A DNA stretch of 64,000 nucleotides, from the NCBI GenBank assembly GCA_021651055.1, contig JAJHOH010000001.1, positions 1,736,001 through 1,800,000 on the forward strand, written 5' to 3'. The stretch's first letter is position 1. Every line of letters starts with the position of its first letter. Both the position numbers and the translations under genes were made by a program. Of this stretch, positions 23,921-33,616 are shown piece after piece. The notes under the pieces were generated by a model. It was not told the origin of the DNA. It saw nothing but the letters and a program-made list of their open reading frames with translations, and did not search any database. This DNA comes from Candidatus Manganitrophus morganii (GTDB taxonomy: Bacteria; Nitrospirota; Nitrospiria; SBBL01; Manganitrophaceae).

Positions 23921-26350
23921 ATGACCCCAGAGAAAACAAAACACCGCAAAACCATCCCGCTGGCGATCACGCTGATCCTCCTCGGCCTCTCCGCGGCAAC
24001 CACCCTACCCGGCTGCGCGACCCCCTGCAACCTCGCCGACCTTTCAAATCCATGCCGCCCCCTGGCCGATCATTCCCGCGACGCCTACGAGTGGCTCGCG
24101 AAAGGAATCGTCCTCGGAAATAATGGCCGGAATGAAGAAGCGCTCGGAGCATTCGATCGGGCCATTCGCTATAAACACGATTATCCGGAAGCGTGGTTCG
24201 GCAAAGGGGTTTCCCTTCATAAATTGGGCGATGAGCGAAAAGCGCTGGAAGCGTTTCAGCAGGCGATCGAAATAAGACCTTCTTTCATCGAAGCGTGGTA
24301 CAGCAGCGGCTTTTCGCTCCATCAGCTCGGTAGAAACGAGGAAGCGGCCGCATCGTTTGAACGGGCCGCCGGCCTCGCCCCCGAATCGCCGGAAGCTTGG
24401 TACCATCAAGGCCTCTCATTGATCCGCTTGGAACGAAATGAAGCGGCCTTGAGCGCGTTTGAGCAGGCGCTCGCGCTCAAACCGTTTTATACCGAAGCAT
24501 TGCTGTACAAAGGCATCGCCCTGAACAAGTTGCGCCGTCACGGCGAAGCGCTCGTCGCCCATGAGCAGGCGCTCATCGTCAATATGTTTAATACAGACGC
24601 CCGGTATTACAAAGCCCTCTCCTTGGCCGGTCTCGGCCGGAATCAAGAGGCGCTGGCAGCGTTTGAAGAGACCCTCGCGCTGAAGCCCGATCATCCCGAA
24701 GCGTGGCTCGAAAAAGGAAACACCCTCGCCCACATGGGCCGGGAGGAAGAAGCGCTGGCGGCGTTCAATCAAGCGATCACTCTCCATCCGCGGCTCGACC
24801 GGGCCTGGTTCGGGAAAGGAGGATCGCTCAGTCGATCGGGCCGGGACCAAGCGGCGCTCGACGCGTTCGAGCAGGCGCTTCAACTCAATCCGGCCCATTC
24901 GGAAGCCTGGTTCGGCAAAGGGATCTCCCTCGGACGGTTGGGCCGGCATGAGGCGGCGCTGGCCGCCGCGGAGGAAGCGATCAAACGAAATCCTCACCAT
25001 GGATTGGCCTGGCATCATAAAGGAGTGATGCTGGGTCAATTAGGCCGGGACCCGGAAGCGCTGGCCGCGCTTGAAAAGACCCTCCAACTCCATCCCGAAC
25101 ACGCAGAAGCCTGGTTCAGCAAAGGGAATGCGCTCGCGAGATTACACCGGCACGAAGAAGCGCGGGCCGCTTACGGCAATGCCGTCCGATTCAAACCGGA
25201 TTTCTACGAGGGATGGTATGCAAAGGGCCTTTCCATCGTTAACTTGGATCAAGCGAAAGAAGCGCTGGCCGACTTCGAGAAGGCGATCGCGCTCAAACCC
25301 GATCATCCCGAAGCGTGGCTCGGCAAAGGGGTTGCGCTGGAACGATCCGGCCGGGACCCGGAAGCGCTGGCCGCTTTTGATGAGGCGATTCGGCTCAAAA
25401 GTGAATCCGCGGAAGCCTGGCATCGGAAGGGGCGCCTCCTCGAGAAAATAAATCTCTTCGAGGAGGCGCTGAAGGCCTACGAACAAGCGCTCGAACGAAA
25501 CGCCGGCCGGCCGGAGCTCTGGTACGACCAAGGGGCCCTCCTGGAGCGGCTCGGCCGTCACCGGGAGAGCGTGGCCTCCTTCGAAACGTTCCTCCAGCGC
25601 AATCCGAATGAAACGGAGCTCTGGCAAGAGAAAGGGATCGCCCTGATGCGATTGGGGCGGATTGAAGAGGCGCTGAAATGGACCGAGAAGATCGCCTCGG
25701 TCAAACCGGAGGCGCCGGAGGTCTGGCGGTTGAAAGGGATTGCGCTGGAGCGGCTCGGCCGGCTGGAAGAGGCGTTGAAAGCGAACGAGAAAGCGATCAC
25801 GCTGAGACCCGACTTTCACGAAGCCTGGTACAACAAAGGGATTGTCCTCGAAAGATTAGGACGCTTCCAACCGGCGCTGGAAGCGTACGAAAAGATGATC
25901 TCCTTTGCGTCCAATGATCCCAATCCCTGGTTTAGAAAAGGGCTTCTCCTGGAGCGTTTAAAAAGAGATGAAGAGGCGCTCGCCGCATACGATCGGGCCG
26001 CCTCCCTCAATCGGAACCTTCCGGGCCCGTGGTATCAGAGAGGCCTTGTTCTTGCCAGATTAGGCCGTCATGAAGCGGCGCTGGCGGCGTACGAGAAGGC
26101 CGTCGCGCTTTATCCCGAAAACGCGGAACCCTGGGTCAGCATCGGAATCTCCCTGGAAGATCTCGGCCGGGACGAGGCGGCGTTAAAGGCCTATGAGAAG
26201 GCCCTCTCCCTGAAGCCCGATTTTCAAAAAGCCTGGCAATACAAAGGCCATACCCTTCAAAGACTCGGCCGCTTTAGGGAAGCGGTCGACGCGTTCCGGA
26301 AGGTCCAGACGTTCGGATTGGCAAACGCGCAGGAGCGGCGCATCGAATAA
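23921..26350 (+). CDS. Large TPR lipoprotein with about 22 repeats
   Basis: An 809-residue protein. The N-terminus has a hydrophobic segment and a possible lipobox (TTLPGC, with an unusual Pro at -2). After it, from about residue 45 to the end, come about 22 consecutive 34-residue TPR units of very uniform sequence (PEAWFGKGVSLHKLGDERKA, PEAWLEKGNTLAHMGREEEA). The DNA shows the 102-base periodicity as recurring GAAGCGTGG/GAAGCCTGG. The protein would be a long periplasmic superhelix binding unknown partners. Such uniform repeats suggest recent expansion by unequal exchange. Confidence 0.85.
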   Translation: MTPEKTKHRKTIPLAITLILLGLSAATTLPGCATPCNLADLSNPCRPLADHSRDAYEWLAKGIVLGNNGRNEEALGAFDRAIRYKHDYPEAWFGKGVSLHKLGDERKALEAFQQAIEIRPSFIEAWYSSGFSLHQLGRNEEAAASFERAAGLAPESPEAWYHQGLSLIRLERNEAALSAFEQALALKPFYTEALLYKGIALNKLRRHGEALVAHEQALIVNMFNTDARYYKALSLAGLGRNQEALAAFEETLALKPDHPEAWLEKGNTLAHMGREEEALAAFNQAITLHPRLDRAWFGKGGSLSRSGRDQAALDAFEQALQLNPAHSEAWFGKGISLGRLGRHEAALAAAEEAIKRNPHHGLAWHHKGVMLGQLGRDPEALAALEKTLQLHPEHAEAWFSKGNALARLHRHEEARAAYGNAVRFKPDFYEGWYAKGLSIVNLDQAKEALADFEKAIALKPDHPEAWLGKGVALERSGRDPEALAAFDEAIRLKSESAEAWHRKGRLLEKINLFEEALKAYEQALERNAGRPELWYDQGALLERLGRHRESVASFETFLQRNPNETELWQEKGIALMRLGRIEEALKWTEKIASVKPEAPEVWRLKGIALERLGRLEEALKANEKAITLRPDFHEAWYNKGIVLERLGRFQPALEAYEKMISFASNDPNPWFRKGLLLERLKRDEEALAAYDRAASLNRNLPGPWYQRGLVLARLGRHEAALAAYEKAVALYPENAEPWVSIGISLEDLGRDEAALKAYEKALSLKPDFQKAWQYKGHTLQRLGRFREAVDAFRKVQTFGLANAQERRIE

Positions 26351-26364
26351 CGGCAAGGAGAGAC

Positions 26365-26387
26365 CAAGCCGCTTTAATTGCGGCTTG
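26365..26387. terminator. Hairpin between convergent genes
   Basis: CAAGCCGC (26365-26372) and GCGGCTTG (26380-26387) with a TTTAATT loop, 15 bp after the TPR lipoprotein stop. No T-run follows, so the terminator call is tentative. Confidence 0.45.
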
Positions 26388-26410
26388 ATCTACCGCTCCT
26401 GAGTTCCATC

Positions 26411-26641
26411 TCACCCGGGCACCTTGGTCTTCGGCCGGATCTCTTCGGAGAGGCTCTTTCGAACCCCCTCCGGCCCCGCATCCTCCAGATACTTCCAATC
26501 CGGATGACCCTCACCCGAAAGAGGTTCGTCCTCCGAGCCCCCAGGCGGCTTCGCCGCCGACACAATCCAGGCCCAGACGAAATTCACAAAGACCAGGGCA
26601 ATCAACGTCGGAAGCCCATATTCCAGAAATCCCTGATTCAT
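26411..26641 (-). CDS. Small single-pass membrane protein, unknown function
   Basis: A 76-residue protein with one transmembrane helix at residues about 9-30 (LPTLIALVFVNFVWAWIVSA) and an acidic, Pro/Glu-rich cytoplasmic or periplasmic tail (GHPDWKYLEDAGPEGVRKS). A strong GGGAGG ribosome binding site six bases before ATG 26641 supports it as real. I recognise no family; its size and composition resemble small subunits or assembly factors of membrane complexes, but nothing here says which. It is 140 bp downstream of the hybrid kinase gene on the same strand. Confidence 0.65.
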   Translation of the reverse strand: MNQGFLEYGLPTLIALVFVNFVWAWIVSAAKPPGGSEDEPLSGEGHPDWKYLEDAGPEGVRKSLSEEIRPKTKVPG

Positions 26642-26781
26642 CTTTTCCTCCCTTTTCTTAAAGTGGCCGATCTCTCCCTCCGGGAGAGGGCGAATCGATT
26701 CGCCACCCTCAGCATCCCATCTCCAGGCAACTACGGGATCAAATTCAGATCAATTTTCGGTTAAACCGTAGAGGCGGAAGA

Positions 26782-29313
26782 TCAACCGTTGGAACGAAAA
26801 GAGGACGGGAAATCGGAGGAGGCCGCGGGAGGTCTCTCCTGAACGGCCTGCCGCAAAGCGTCGATCACCTTTTGGAGGAGATCGGCCGGTCGGTAGGGTT
26901 TCTGAAGAAAGGAGACATCGGTGAAATCCAAGGAGTGATCGGCGCGATGGCCGCTGGAGATAATGACTTTCAGATTCGGTTCGATTTGGCGAAGTTGGTG
27001 CAGCACCTCTCCCCCCGAGAGGTAGGGCATGGTCAGGTCGAGGATCACCAGATCGATCTCTTGCTTTTTTCGAACGAACAGCTCGACCGCTTCCCGGCCG
27101 TCTTCCGCCGTCAGAACCCGATACCCTTCGTGTTCCAGAACGGCGCGTCCGAGTGTTCGAATCGCCTCCTCATCGTCGACGACAAGAATGGTTTTCCCTT
27201 CGTCCGCGGGAGGCTTCTCGGCAAGGGAGGAAGCGGGGATCGAACGGACTCCTTTCTCGGTCCGGGGGAAATAAACCGAGAAGGTGGTCCCTTCTCCCTT
27301 GACGCTCTGCATCTCGATCCAGCCTTGATGCGCGGCGACGATTCCGTAGACCGCCGACAGCCCCAACCCGGTCCCCCGCCCGACCTTCTTGGTGGTAAAG
27401 AAGGGCTCGAAGATCCGGTGGCGAATCTCCTCATCGATTCCGATGCCGTTGTCGGCGACGCGAAGACAGACATGTTTCCCCGTCCGGGCGTTCGGGTGGA
27501 CTTGGCGGTGCGCCCCATCGACCTCAACATTCCCGACATGGATCGAAATGCGCGGCTCCCAGTCGGCCGGCGACGGGGAGCCGTTGTTTTTCTCCATCCG
27601 CTCCAGCAGGGCGTCGCGCGCGTTTACGCAGAGATTCATGATCAGCTGGTTCATCTGTCCCGCATCGGCCAATACGGACCAGAAATCGTCGTCCACCCCG
27701 GTCTCCATCTGAATCCGGCGATCGATCGCTTGCCGGAAAAGGCGGGCGACCTTCTCCACCTCCTCCCCCAAATGCAGCGGCTGCCGGTCGATCGGACTCC
27801 GCCGGCTGAACGAGAGGAGCTGCTGCGTCAGCCCGGCGGCCCGCCAGCCGGCCGCATGGGCCGTGTCGAGCAGGCTGTATGCTTCGCTCTCGGGAGGAAC
27901 CTGCTCGCGCGCCAGCTCCAGGCTGACGGTGATCGCCGTCAGCAGGTTGTTGAATTCGTGGGCGACCCCGCCGGTAAGCTGGCCGACCGCCTCCAGCTTG
28001 TGGACATGTCGGAGCTGCGCTTCAAGTTGCTTCCGCTCGGTGACGTCCCGAAAGCTCCAGACCCTTCCGACATTTTCCCCTCCGATCCGCTGCGGTTTCG
28101 AATATCGCTCGAAGACCCTTCCATCTTTGAATTCCAGCAGGTCGTCGCTCTCCTTGTCCGATTGCTGGGAGAGCTCCCGCACTTTTTTCAAGAATCCTTC
28201 GGGGTCTTTCAGCTGATCGAGCAGATGGGCCAGCGCCTGATCGTCCTCTCGGAGGGCGACAATGCCGCGCGGAATGTTCCACATCTGGATAAACTTTTGG
28301 TTGAATCGTTCGATTTTTCCCTCTTGATCGACGACAAGAATGCCGTCGGCCGTCGACTCCAACGTCGCGCTGAGCAGGGAGAAGGTCTTCTTCAGCTTTT
28401 CTTCGGCGCGTCTGCGGTCGGTTTCGTCTTTGAGGGTGACGACGGCGCCGACGATCTGATCCTGCTCCAGGATCGGGTTGCTCGCGCAGTCGACCCATAC
28501 ATGTGCGCCGTCCCGGCGCAAAACCACCTTCTCCATGCGGGAACCCGCCCCCCCGCGATTAAGGAGGTCCGGCGCGTCCTGCAGAATGCGCTCGATCGGC
28601 TGCCCGACAAGCGTTTCCAGAGAATAGCCGGTCATCTTCGCCGCGGCCGGATTTGCAAAAGTGATCGTCCCTTTGAAATCCAATCCGATGATCGCTTCGC
28701 CCGCGGAGTTGAGCACCAGATCGACGCGGGCCCGCGCCTGTTCGATGATCCGCCAGTTGACGAGGAGGACGACACTTCCGCTCAAGACAAAGCCGGCATG
28801 GATGACGGCCCATTTCCAGGGATGAACGAATGCGTCGGGATGATTGTATACCATCGTGGGGACGAACTGACCGGTGAGCCCATGTTCGACGACCACGAAG
28901 AGGATCGCAAGAAGGTAGGGAACCCAATCTTGATAGAGTGAAATGACGGCGAGCATGACGAAGAAGTGGAAGTGGGCCTCGATGTAGCCCCCCGAGAACT
29001 GAACAAGGATGGCGGAAGAGGTGATGAGGGCCAGGCTGGCTGCCGCCGATCGGGCGCTGCGGCTGATCTTGCCCCAGGTCGCTGCAAGCGCGACGGCGGC
29101 GATCACCCCCCCCTCGGCAACACTTTGAACGATCCCGAACCCCTGATAGATCCCGAAAAGGGGAAGCCCCGCCGCGTGAAGCCATGTTAAAAGCAGGATC
29201 GCTCTATGTCGAACCCTCCACTCCTCCTCCGGGAGAACGCGCCCTTTAGGAAGAACCTTCTTGATGATGTCAACGAGCCGACCGGCTTCGGACGGCCCGC
29301 GCTCAGAGAGCAT
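26782..29313 (-). CDS. Membrane hybrid sensor histidine kinase with PAS and receiver domains
   Basis: An 843-residue protein. Order: about six N-terminal transmembrane helices with the motif [16 protein letters not shown], also found in front of many diguanylate cyclases; two PAS domains (about 205-320 and 325-445); a HisKA domain with [10 protein letters not shown] carrying the phosphoacceptor His; an HATPase with [17 protein letters not shown] and [15 protein letters not shown]; and a C-terminal receiver with [21 protein letters not shown] and FLQKPYR. The kinase would autophosphorylate and pass phosphate to its own receiver. No output regulator is adjacent. ATG 29313 has GAAGGA just upstream. 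Confidence 0.92.
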   Translation of the reverse strand: MLSERGPSEAGRLVDIIKKVLPKGRVLPEEEWRVRHRAILLLTWLHAAGLPLFGIYQGFGIVQSVAEGGVIAAVALAATWGKISRSARSAAASLALITSSAILVQFSGGYIEAHFHFFVMLAVISLYQDWVPYLLAILFVVVEHGLTGQFVPTMVYNHPDAFVHPWKWAVIHAGFVLSGSVVLLVNWRIIEQARARVDLVLNSAGEAIIGLDFKGTITFANPAAAKMTGYSLETLVGQPIERILQDAPDLLNRGGAGSRMEKVVLRRDGAHVWVDCASNPILEQDQIVGAVVTLKDETDRRRAEEKLKKTFSLLSATLESTADGILVVDQEGKIERFNQKFIQMWNIPRGIVALREDDQALAHLLDQLKDPEGFLKKVRELSQQSDKESDDLLEFKDGRVFERYSKPQRIGGENVGRVWSFRDVTERKQLEAQLRHVHKLEAVGQLTGGVAHEFNNLLTAITVSLELAREQVPPESEAYSLLDTAHAAGWRAAGLTQQLLSFSRRSPIDRQPLHLGEEVEKVARLFRQAIDRRIQMETGVDDDFWSVLADAGQMNQLIMNLCVNARDALLERMEKNNGSPSPADWEPRISIHVGNVEVDGAHRQVHPNARTGKHVCLRVADNGIGIDEEIRHRIFEPFFTTKKVGRGTGLGLSAVYGIVAAHQGWIEMQSVKGEGTTFSVYFPRTEKGVRSIPASSLAEKPPADEGKTILVVDDEEAIRTLGRAVLEHEGYRVLTAEDGREAVELFVRKKQEIDLVILDLTMPYLSGGEVLHQLRQIEPNLKVIISSGHRADHSLDFTDVSFLQKPYRPADLLQKVIDALRQAVQERPPAASSDFPSSFRSNG

Positions 29314-29655
29314 TTTCCTTCTCCGAAGAATAAGTATCCGATACGAAATATTCGATCACCGACCCATCGAACCGGATCGGCTTCCTCCATACCCTACCCA
29401 AACACATATTAGGGTATTCTGCTGAGGGAACCCTACCACAATCAGAAAAAAGATTCAATGGGAATATGCAGGCGTATTTTGCTTGAGGATGAACGGGAAA
29501 GAGAGATCAAGCCCGCTTCATTGAAAACCGGGGAGCGCGAACGAATCCTCACTCGATTGAGATAAAACAGCGAGGAATTGAGGAATTCGATGAGGCTTTT
29601 CTCGTCGGATCACTGATTGACGGTCTGGAGATTTGTGGTATACAGGCTATTGTCG
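29314..29655. other. Intergenic region, nothing recognised
   Basis: About 340 bp between the divergent kinase gene and the small exported-protein gene. It is AT-richer than its surroundings and must contain both promoters. I see no convincing hexamer pair, repeat or short gene. Confidence 0.5.
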
Positions 29656-30162
29656 ATGAGAATCAAACTCCTATACAGATACATGATCCTGGCATTGATG
29701 ACCGGGGCGGTCTGGACGCCGGCTCAGGCCGTCGCCGCCGAAGAGCCGATCTCTTTTTCGCCCCTCTCCTTTTCAACGGACGCTTCCTTAAAAGATCCTT
29801 CTCTCTTTGAGAAATACCTGGCCGACCCTTCGGATCAGGTCAAGCTGGCAAAGTACCTTGCGCTTCTGCCGCCGCTTTTGAAAGACCGGTCGCAAACGCT
29901 GCAACTGGATCGGCGGGGGTTTGAGGAAAACAATCCGCTCCTCGGCCGCCGCCCCTCCCAAACCAAGATCAACAGCTACTTTTTGGTTTTCGCCCTCTCC
30001 GTCTTCGCCGCCTCTTATCTGCCGGAGCCGTTTGCCTCCTCCCTTCTCGACACGGTCCGTTTCCAGGAAGAGATCGTCGCCTACGAAAACGAGCGCCTCT
30101 TCGACCGGGAAGTCCGCGTCGACGCCGCCCCGATCGCCTTCATGTTCACGATTCTTTATTAA
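29656..30162 (+). CDS. Exported conserved hypothetical protein
   Basis: A 168-residue protein with a signal peptide (YMILALMTGAVWTPAQAVAA). The mature part includes DRRGFEENNPLLGRRPS, then a transmembrane-like segment (SYFLVFALSVFAASYLP) and a last hydrophobic stretch (APIAFMFTILY). The 'ENNPLLG-x-PS' pattern followed by a membrane helix recalls a widespread family of small uncharacterised membrane proteins; this is from memory. The start is uncertain: ATG 29656 or 29683 both leave a signal sequence. It is ended by a strong hairpin terminator. Confidence 0.65.
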   Translation: MRIKLLYRYMILALMTGAVWTPAQAVAAEEPISFSPLSFSTDASLKDPSLFEKYLADPSDQVKLAKYLALLPPLLKDRSQTLQLDRRGFEENNPLLGRRPSQTKINSYFLVFALSVFAASYLPEPFASSLLDTVRFQEEIVAYENERLFDREVRVDAAPIAFMFTILY

Positions 30163-30196
30163 GACCCGCTTCCAAACCGGCGGACGCTCTAAACAG

Positions 30197-30238
30197 AAAA
30201 CCCCTTGTAAACCAGGCGAACCTGATTCAAGGGGTTTT
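30197..30238. terminator. Bidirectional rho-independent terminator
   Basis: AAAACCCCTTG (30197-30207) and CAAGGGGTTTT (30228-30238) with an inner CAGG/CCTG stem capped by CGAA. The A-run and T-run on either side allow it to serve both converging genes. Confidence 0.88.
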
Positions 30239-30284
30239 CGTGTAATGCAGACAATCGTCTTGATGAATCGGCTTTAAATCATTA

Positions 30285-30938
30285 CTAAGGGACCGGGCCG
30301 TCCACGGTGATCGTGCCGGTGGTCGGCCCCCCGGCTCCTCCTCCGCCGCCACCCCCTCCGCCGCCGCCCATCGAAGCGGCGGCGCCGAGAACCACGGCGC
30401 CGGCGACGGTCCAGACCCACGGTTTCTTGTACCACGGCCGGTCGTCCCCTTGAAACCGCTCCCACATGGAGGGGCTGTCGATCGCAACGAAGGTGGGAGA
30501 GAGATCGGGCGGCCGGAGGGTTTGGACCCGATTCCCCGCCCGGTCCGCCGCTTCCAGATAATATTCGATGCCGGGATCCTGCGCCTCCTCGCCCGGAATC
30601 GTCGCCCGATAACGATCATTCGCGTCGGGGATCATTTCGAGCGTCCGGTAGTTCCGCTCCCCCTTCGACCGGAAAAAGAGGCGGACGTCGTCCACCCCCG
30701 ATTCCGGATCGGTGACCGTCGCAACAATTTCAATCTCCTCCCCGCCGCGGAAAAGGCCGAGGGGCCGTGCATGCAGGATCTTCGGGGCGACCAGATCGAT
30801 TTCCGGCGCCTCCTGCGCGAGCAAAAGGAAGGGGTGGAGCAAAAACCCATAAAACGCCGCCGAGACGAGGAGGAGCGGAGCCACGCTCCGACAACGCCGA
30901 TCTTTTTCCTTTATTATTCCCAAATGATTTTTCCCCAT
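30285..30938 (-). CDS. Exported Ig-like domain protein with Gly-rich tail (paralogue 2)
   Basis: A 217-residue protein. Residues about 18-42 form a signal peptide; 45-150 form an Ig/Fn3-like beta domain (EIDLVAPKILHARPL, DDVRLFFRSKGERNY, PGIEYYLEAADRAGN). Then come a hydrophobic helix (VWTVAGAVVLGAAASM) and a run of eleven glycines near 190-200, before a short end. The Ig domain clearly matches that of the gene immediately upstream, so the two arose by duplication. It overlaps that gene by 25 bp and is probably translated with it. Localisation: periplasm or membrane-tethered; function unknown. Confidence 0.7.
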   Translation of the reverse strand: MGKNHLGIIKEKDRRCRSVAPLLLVSAAFYGFLLHPFLLLAQEAPEIDLVAPKILHARPLGLFRGGEEIEIVATVTDPESGVDDVRLFFRSKGERNYRTLEMIPDANDRYRATIPGEEAQDPGIEYYLEAADRAGNRVQTLRPPDLSPTFVAIDSPSMWERFQGDDRPWYKKPWVWTVAGAVVLGAAASMGGGGGGGGGGGAGGPTTGTITVDGPVP

Positions 30939-31696
30939 GTTTCATTCTCATTGCCCGGAAAGGGAAGACGGACCCGCGCCGTCGCCCAGGTCGCGCCGGG
31001 AACCACGCGGTTTCCCTGCGCATCGACCAAGCCTTTGATCATGAAGCGGGCCGCCGCGACCCGGTCGTCCCCGTCCCGATCGGCCTCTTCCAACGTCATT
31101 TCCAGCTGAACGCTCCGGTAGTTTTCGAACAGGAGCCGAAAGAACTCCTCCCGCGGCGCCGGCATCTCGGAGAGCGCCCGCATCTCGTCAAGATCTTTCT
31201 CCTCCCACGCCTCCTTCAGCCATTCGAAGCGCCGCTGCGCTTCCTTCAGGGTCGGCTTCGGAAGAATCGCCTGCATGAAAAGGGGACGGAGCGCCTCTCC
31301 TTTCACCGTCCGATTCCCCGACACGTTTTCGGCGACCAGATAATATTCCAGCCCTTCCGGACCGACCTCCCGCCGGGGGATCGAAAGCCGATAGACCCCC
31401 TTCTTTTCATCTCCCCTCAGTTTTTCAAAGGAAAGGCTCTGATACGCTTCCTCTCCTTTTTTCCGATAGAAGAGGCGCACCGATCGGACCCCCGCTTCAT
31501 CGGCGACGACCGCCGACATTTCAATTTCCTGAAGCGCCATGATGGGAAAAGGGGGGGTGTAATCGAGACGCGGCGCCACGACATCGATCAGCTGGGCGGA
31601 AACGGAAGGAGCCATTGAAAAGAGGAAGAGACCGAGGAGGAGCGCGCCCCAGGTGAAAATGGTCTCTCTTTTTTCGATTTGATCTTTTATTTTCAA
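30914..31696 (-). CDS. Exported Ig-like domain protein (paralogue 1)
   Basis: A 260-residue protein with a signal segment (TFTWGALLLGLFLFSM-like, residues about 12-33) and an Ig-like domain (IDVVAPRLDYTPPFPIMAL, RSVRLFYRKKGEEAY, EGLEYYLVAENVSGN) matching its downstream neighbour. A helical second domain follows from about 150 (EAQRRFEWLKEAWEEKDLDE), then an NTF2/SnoaL-like beta segment to the end; that last fold is a guess. TTG 31696 is chosen because AAGGA lies eight bases upstream; ATG 31723 has no such site. Confidence 0.65.
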   Translation of the reverse strand: MKIKDQIEKRETIFTWGALLLGLFLFSMAPSVSAQLIDVVAPRLDYTPPFPIMALQEIEMSAVVADEAGVRSVRLFYRKKGEEAYQSLSFEKLRGDEKKGVYRLSIPRREVGPEGLEYYLVAENVSGNRTVKGEALRPLFMQAILPKPTLKEAQRRFEWLKEAWEEKDLDEMRALSEMPAPREEFFRLLFENYRSVQLEMTLEEADRDGDDRVAAARFMIKGLVDAQGNRVVPGATWATARVRLPFPGNENETWGKIIWE

Positions 31697-31996
31697 GAGG
31701 GTCTTCCTTCTTACATTCAACATTCAGCCGAGCAGGCGGGGCCTGCCGATGAGGGATTCTGTTTCCGATTCCTTGGGGGAGATGTGAAAGCGGACGGACA
31801 GCTTCAATCCCTGCCCGAACGTTCGCGATAAGCGAAGAAAGGGGGCGCCGACCGATCAGAATCCCCACCGCTCTTTCCACACCTCAGCGGATGAGAAACA
31901 CGGATGAACCAGGGCATAAAGAAAATACCCCTACACCGGTCGATCTGTCAATAAAATTATCTATTTTTCTCGCCGTCCTGTCCGGTAAGAAGGTTT
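31697..31996. other. Intergenic region, nothing recognised
   Basis: Three hundred bases between the last gene of the glycan cluster and the Ig-like pair. No short gene or clear terminator is visible. Confidence 0.45.
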
Positions 31997-32752
31997 TTAT
32001 CCACTGATTGTCGGCGGGGTCCCTCGACGGCAAATGAAGACCTCCGCCTCGGGATGATCGATGATCCGAAACCCGGCGCTCCGAAGCATCGCCTCCGCAC
32101 AGGCGCGGTTCGGAATCCACCAATTCGTCGGATCGTTCGCGTATCGTTTTTCGATAAAATACATCCGCGGGAAAGCCGGATCGTCGAAGATCCCCTCCTC
32201 GCTGAAGGGGTAATCTTCTTCAAGCGGCCCATTCTCCGCGCTGCCGCGGCACATCGTCTGAAAAACGAGGAGATCCCCGACGACATGTTCGTAAAGAAGA
32301 TCGAGCGCCAGGAGCGGATGCCGGAGATGATAGAGCACCCCCATGAAAAGGACCAGATCGAACCGCCTCCCGAGCGCCGGGACATCATAAACCGAGAGCC
32401 GTCTGAAATCAATGTCAACGCCGCAGACCTCGGCCGCGAAGCGCGCCTGCGACAGATAAGCCTCATCGCTGTCGATCCCCACGACGAGGTCGGCCCCCCG
32501 CCGCTTCATCTCGATGGCGTAAAAACCGGCGTTGCAGCCGATGTCGAGGACCGACCGTCCGGTAAGATCGGCGGGGATCGCATGGGCGAACCGGCGCCAC
32601 TTGATCATCGGATAATCGCCGAGGAAATGACCGGGGGCGGTCTGGACCCCCTGCAGGTTAAGATTATGAAACCACTCACCGAGATCGCGGACCCGCTGCC
32701 GGATCTGATCGGGGCTGAAATTTCCGCCGAGCGTCAAACGGGAATGACTCAT
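31997..32752 (-). CDS. CmoB-like SAM methyltransferase of the glycan cluster
   Basis: A 251-residue class I methyltransferase. Seen: a conserved N-terminal WFHNLNLQGVQTAPG, the SAM-binding SVLDIGCNAGFYAIEM near residue 70, the acidic loop VVGIDSD, and DLVLFMGVLYHLRHPLLAL. The N-terminal extension and catalytic layout resemble CmoB/DUF1698. I believe it belongs to the 'Rta_06860' methyltransferase family (TIGR04290), defined within the rhizo-twelve system. It is the last gene of the long leftward cluster and would methylate a sugar or inositol intermediate; substrate unknown. Confidence 0.82.
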   Translation of the reverse strand: MSHSRLTLGGNFSPDQIRQRVRDLGEWFHNLNLQGVQTAPGHFLGDYPMIKWRRFAHAIPADLTGRSVLDIGCNAGFYAIEMKRRGADLVVGIDSDEAYLSQARFAAEVCGVDIDFRRLSVYDVPALGRRFDLVLFMGVLYHLRHPLLALDLLYEHVVGDLLVFQTMCRGSAENGPLEEDYPFSEEGIFDDPAFPRMYFIEKRYANDPTNWWIPNRACAEAMLRSAGFRIIDHPEAEVFICRRGTPPTISG

Positions 32753-32795
32753 TGCGCTTTCTCACCTCAACAAAGAGAACCTAAAAAGAGAACCT

Positions 32796-33599
32796 TCAAG
32801 CGACCCGCCGCGAATCGGTCTCTGTCGGATCGCTCTTTTGCGGCCGCTGCCGAAGACCGGGCCGCCTCCGCTCCGCGCCCCGCGCGCTGAGGAGCTTGAT
32901 CGCCTCGCGGTAGCCGTGGATCGTTCCGACGTCGACATACGCCTCTCCCGCCGCCAGCGCGCGGACCGCCCCCCCTTGCGCGATATAGGCATTGACGAGG
33001 GTTCCAAGATATTCGTCCCGGCGGTCCCGCGCGCACCAAAGCTCGAAGAGATCGCGCAGCACCCCGCCGGGAAGCCGGAACGCCCCCCAGATCCAGTGGG
33101 TCGACGGCTTCGGCTGCTTGACCTCGATCTTCAAAACCGCTCCCGCCGCGTCGGTCACCACCGCGTCGAAGAACTCGGGCCGCGCCACCGGGAAGAGGAG
33201 AAACGAGAGCCCCTCCGCCGGCAGCCGCGCCAGCCCCGTCTCCGGAAACCAGATGGTGTCGGGAAGACCGACGAGCACCGGCTCGTCCGGGTGGATCAGC
33301 GGGAGCGCCGAGAAGATCGCGTCGCAAAGACCGGCGGGGCGGGGCTGAACGGTGTAGCAAAGATGCGCCGAGGAGACACGGCCGCCGTAGTATTCAAGAA
33401 TGTCGGATTTGCCGGGAGAGACGATCAGACAGATCTTGTCGGCCCCGGCCAGGATCATCCGCTCGATCAGATACTCGCTCACCGCGCGGGGCCGCTCGAC
33501 CTCGCCGTCGAGCCGGCTCCCGACCGGAAGGAGCTCTTTTGAAAACGCCAGCGGTTGAATGCGGCTTCCGACCCCCGCCGCCGGGATGATTCCCCACAT
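32796..33599 (-). CDS. Sugar-phosphate nucleotidyltransferase
   Basis: A 267-residue NTP-transferase. The N-terminus IIPAAGVGSRIQPLAFSKEL carries the nucleotide-binding G-x-G-x-R signature and the PK/SKELLPVG loop; a later VLVGLPDTIWFPE has the metal-binding Asp. It would make an NDP-sugar from a sugar phosphate for the cluster's glycosyltransferases, similar to RmlA/UGPase. Start ATG 33599 follows GGAGGGGAG. The upstream extension of the open frame overlaps the next glycosyltransferase and is rejected. Confidence 0.87.
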   Translation of the reverse strand: MWGIIPAAGVGSRIQPLAFSKELLPVGSRLDGEVERPRAVSEYLIERMILAGADKICLIVSPGKSDILEYYGGRVSSAHLCYTVQPRPAGLCDAIFSALPLIHPDEPVLVGLPDTIWFPETGLARLPAEGLSFLLFPVARPEFFDAVVTDAAGAVLKIEVKQPKPSTHWIWGAFRLPGGVLRDLFELWCARDRRDEYLGTLVNAYIAQGGAVRALAAGEAYVDVGTIHGYREAIKLLSARGAERRRPGLRQRPQKSDPTETDSRRVA

Positions 33600-33616
33600 C
33601 GGTCTCCCCTCCTTCC

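Noticed and set aside
26872-28941. 689-codon open frame opposite the hybrid kinase
   Set aside because: Mirror frame of a clear kinase gene; no domain, and the codon pattern is that of a shadow.
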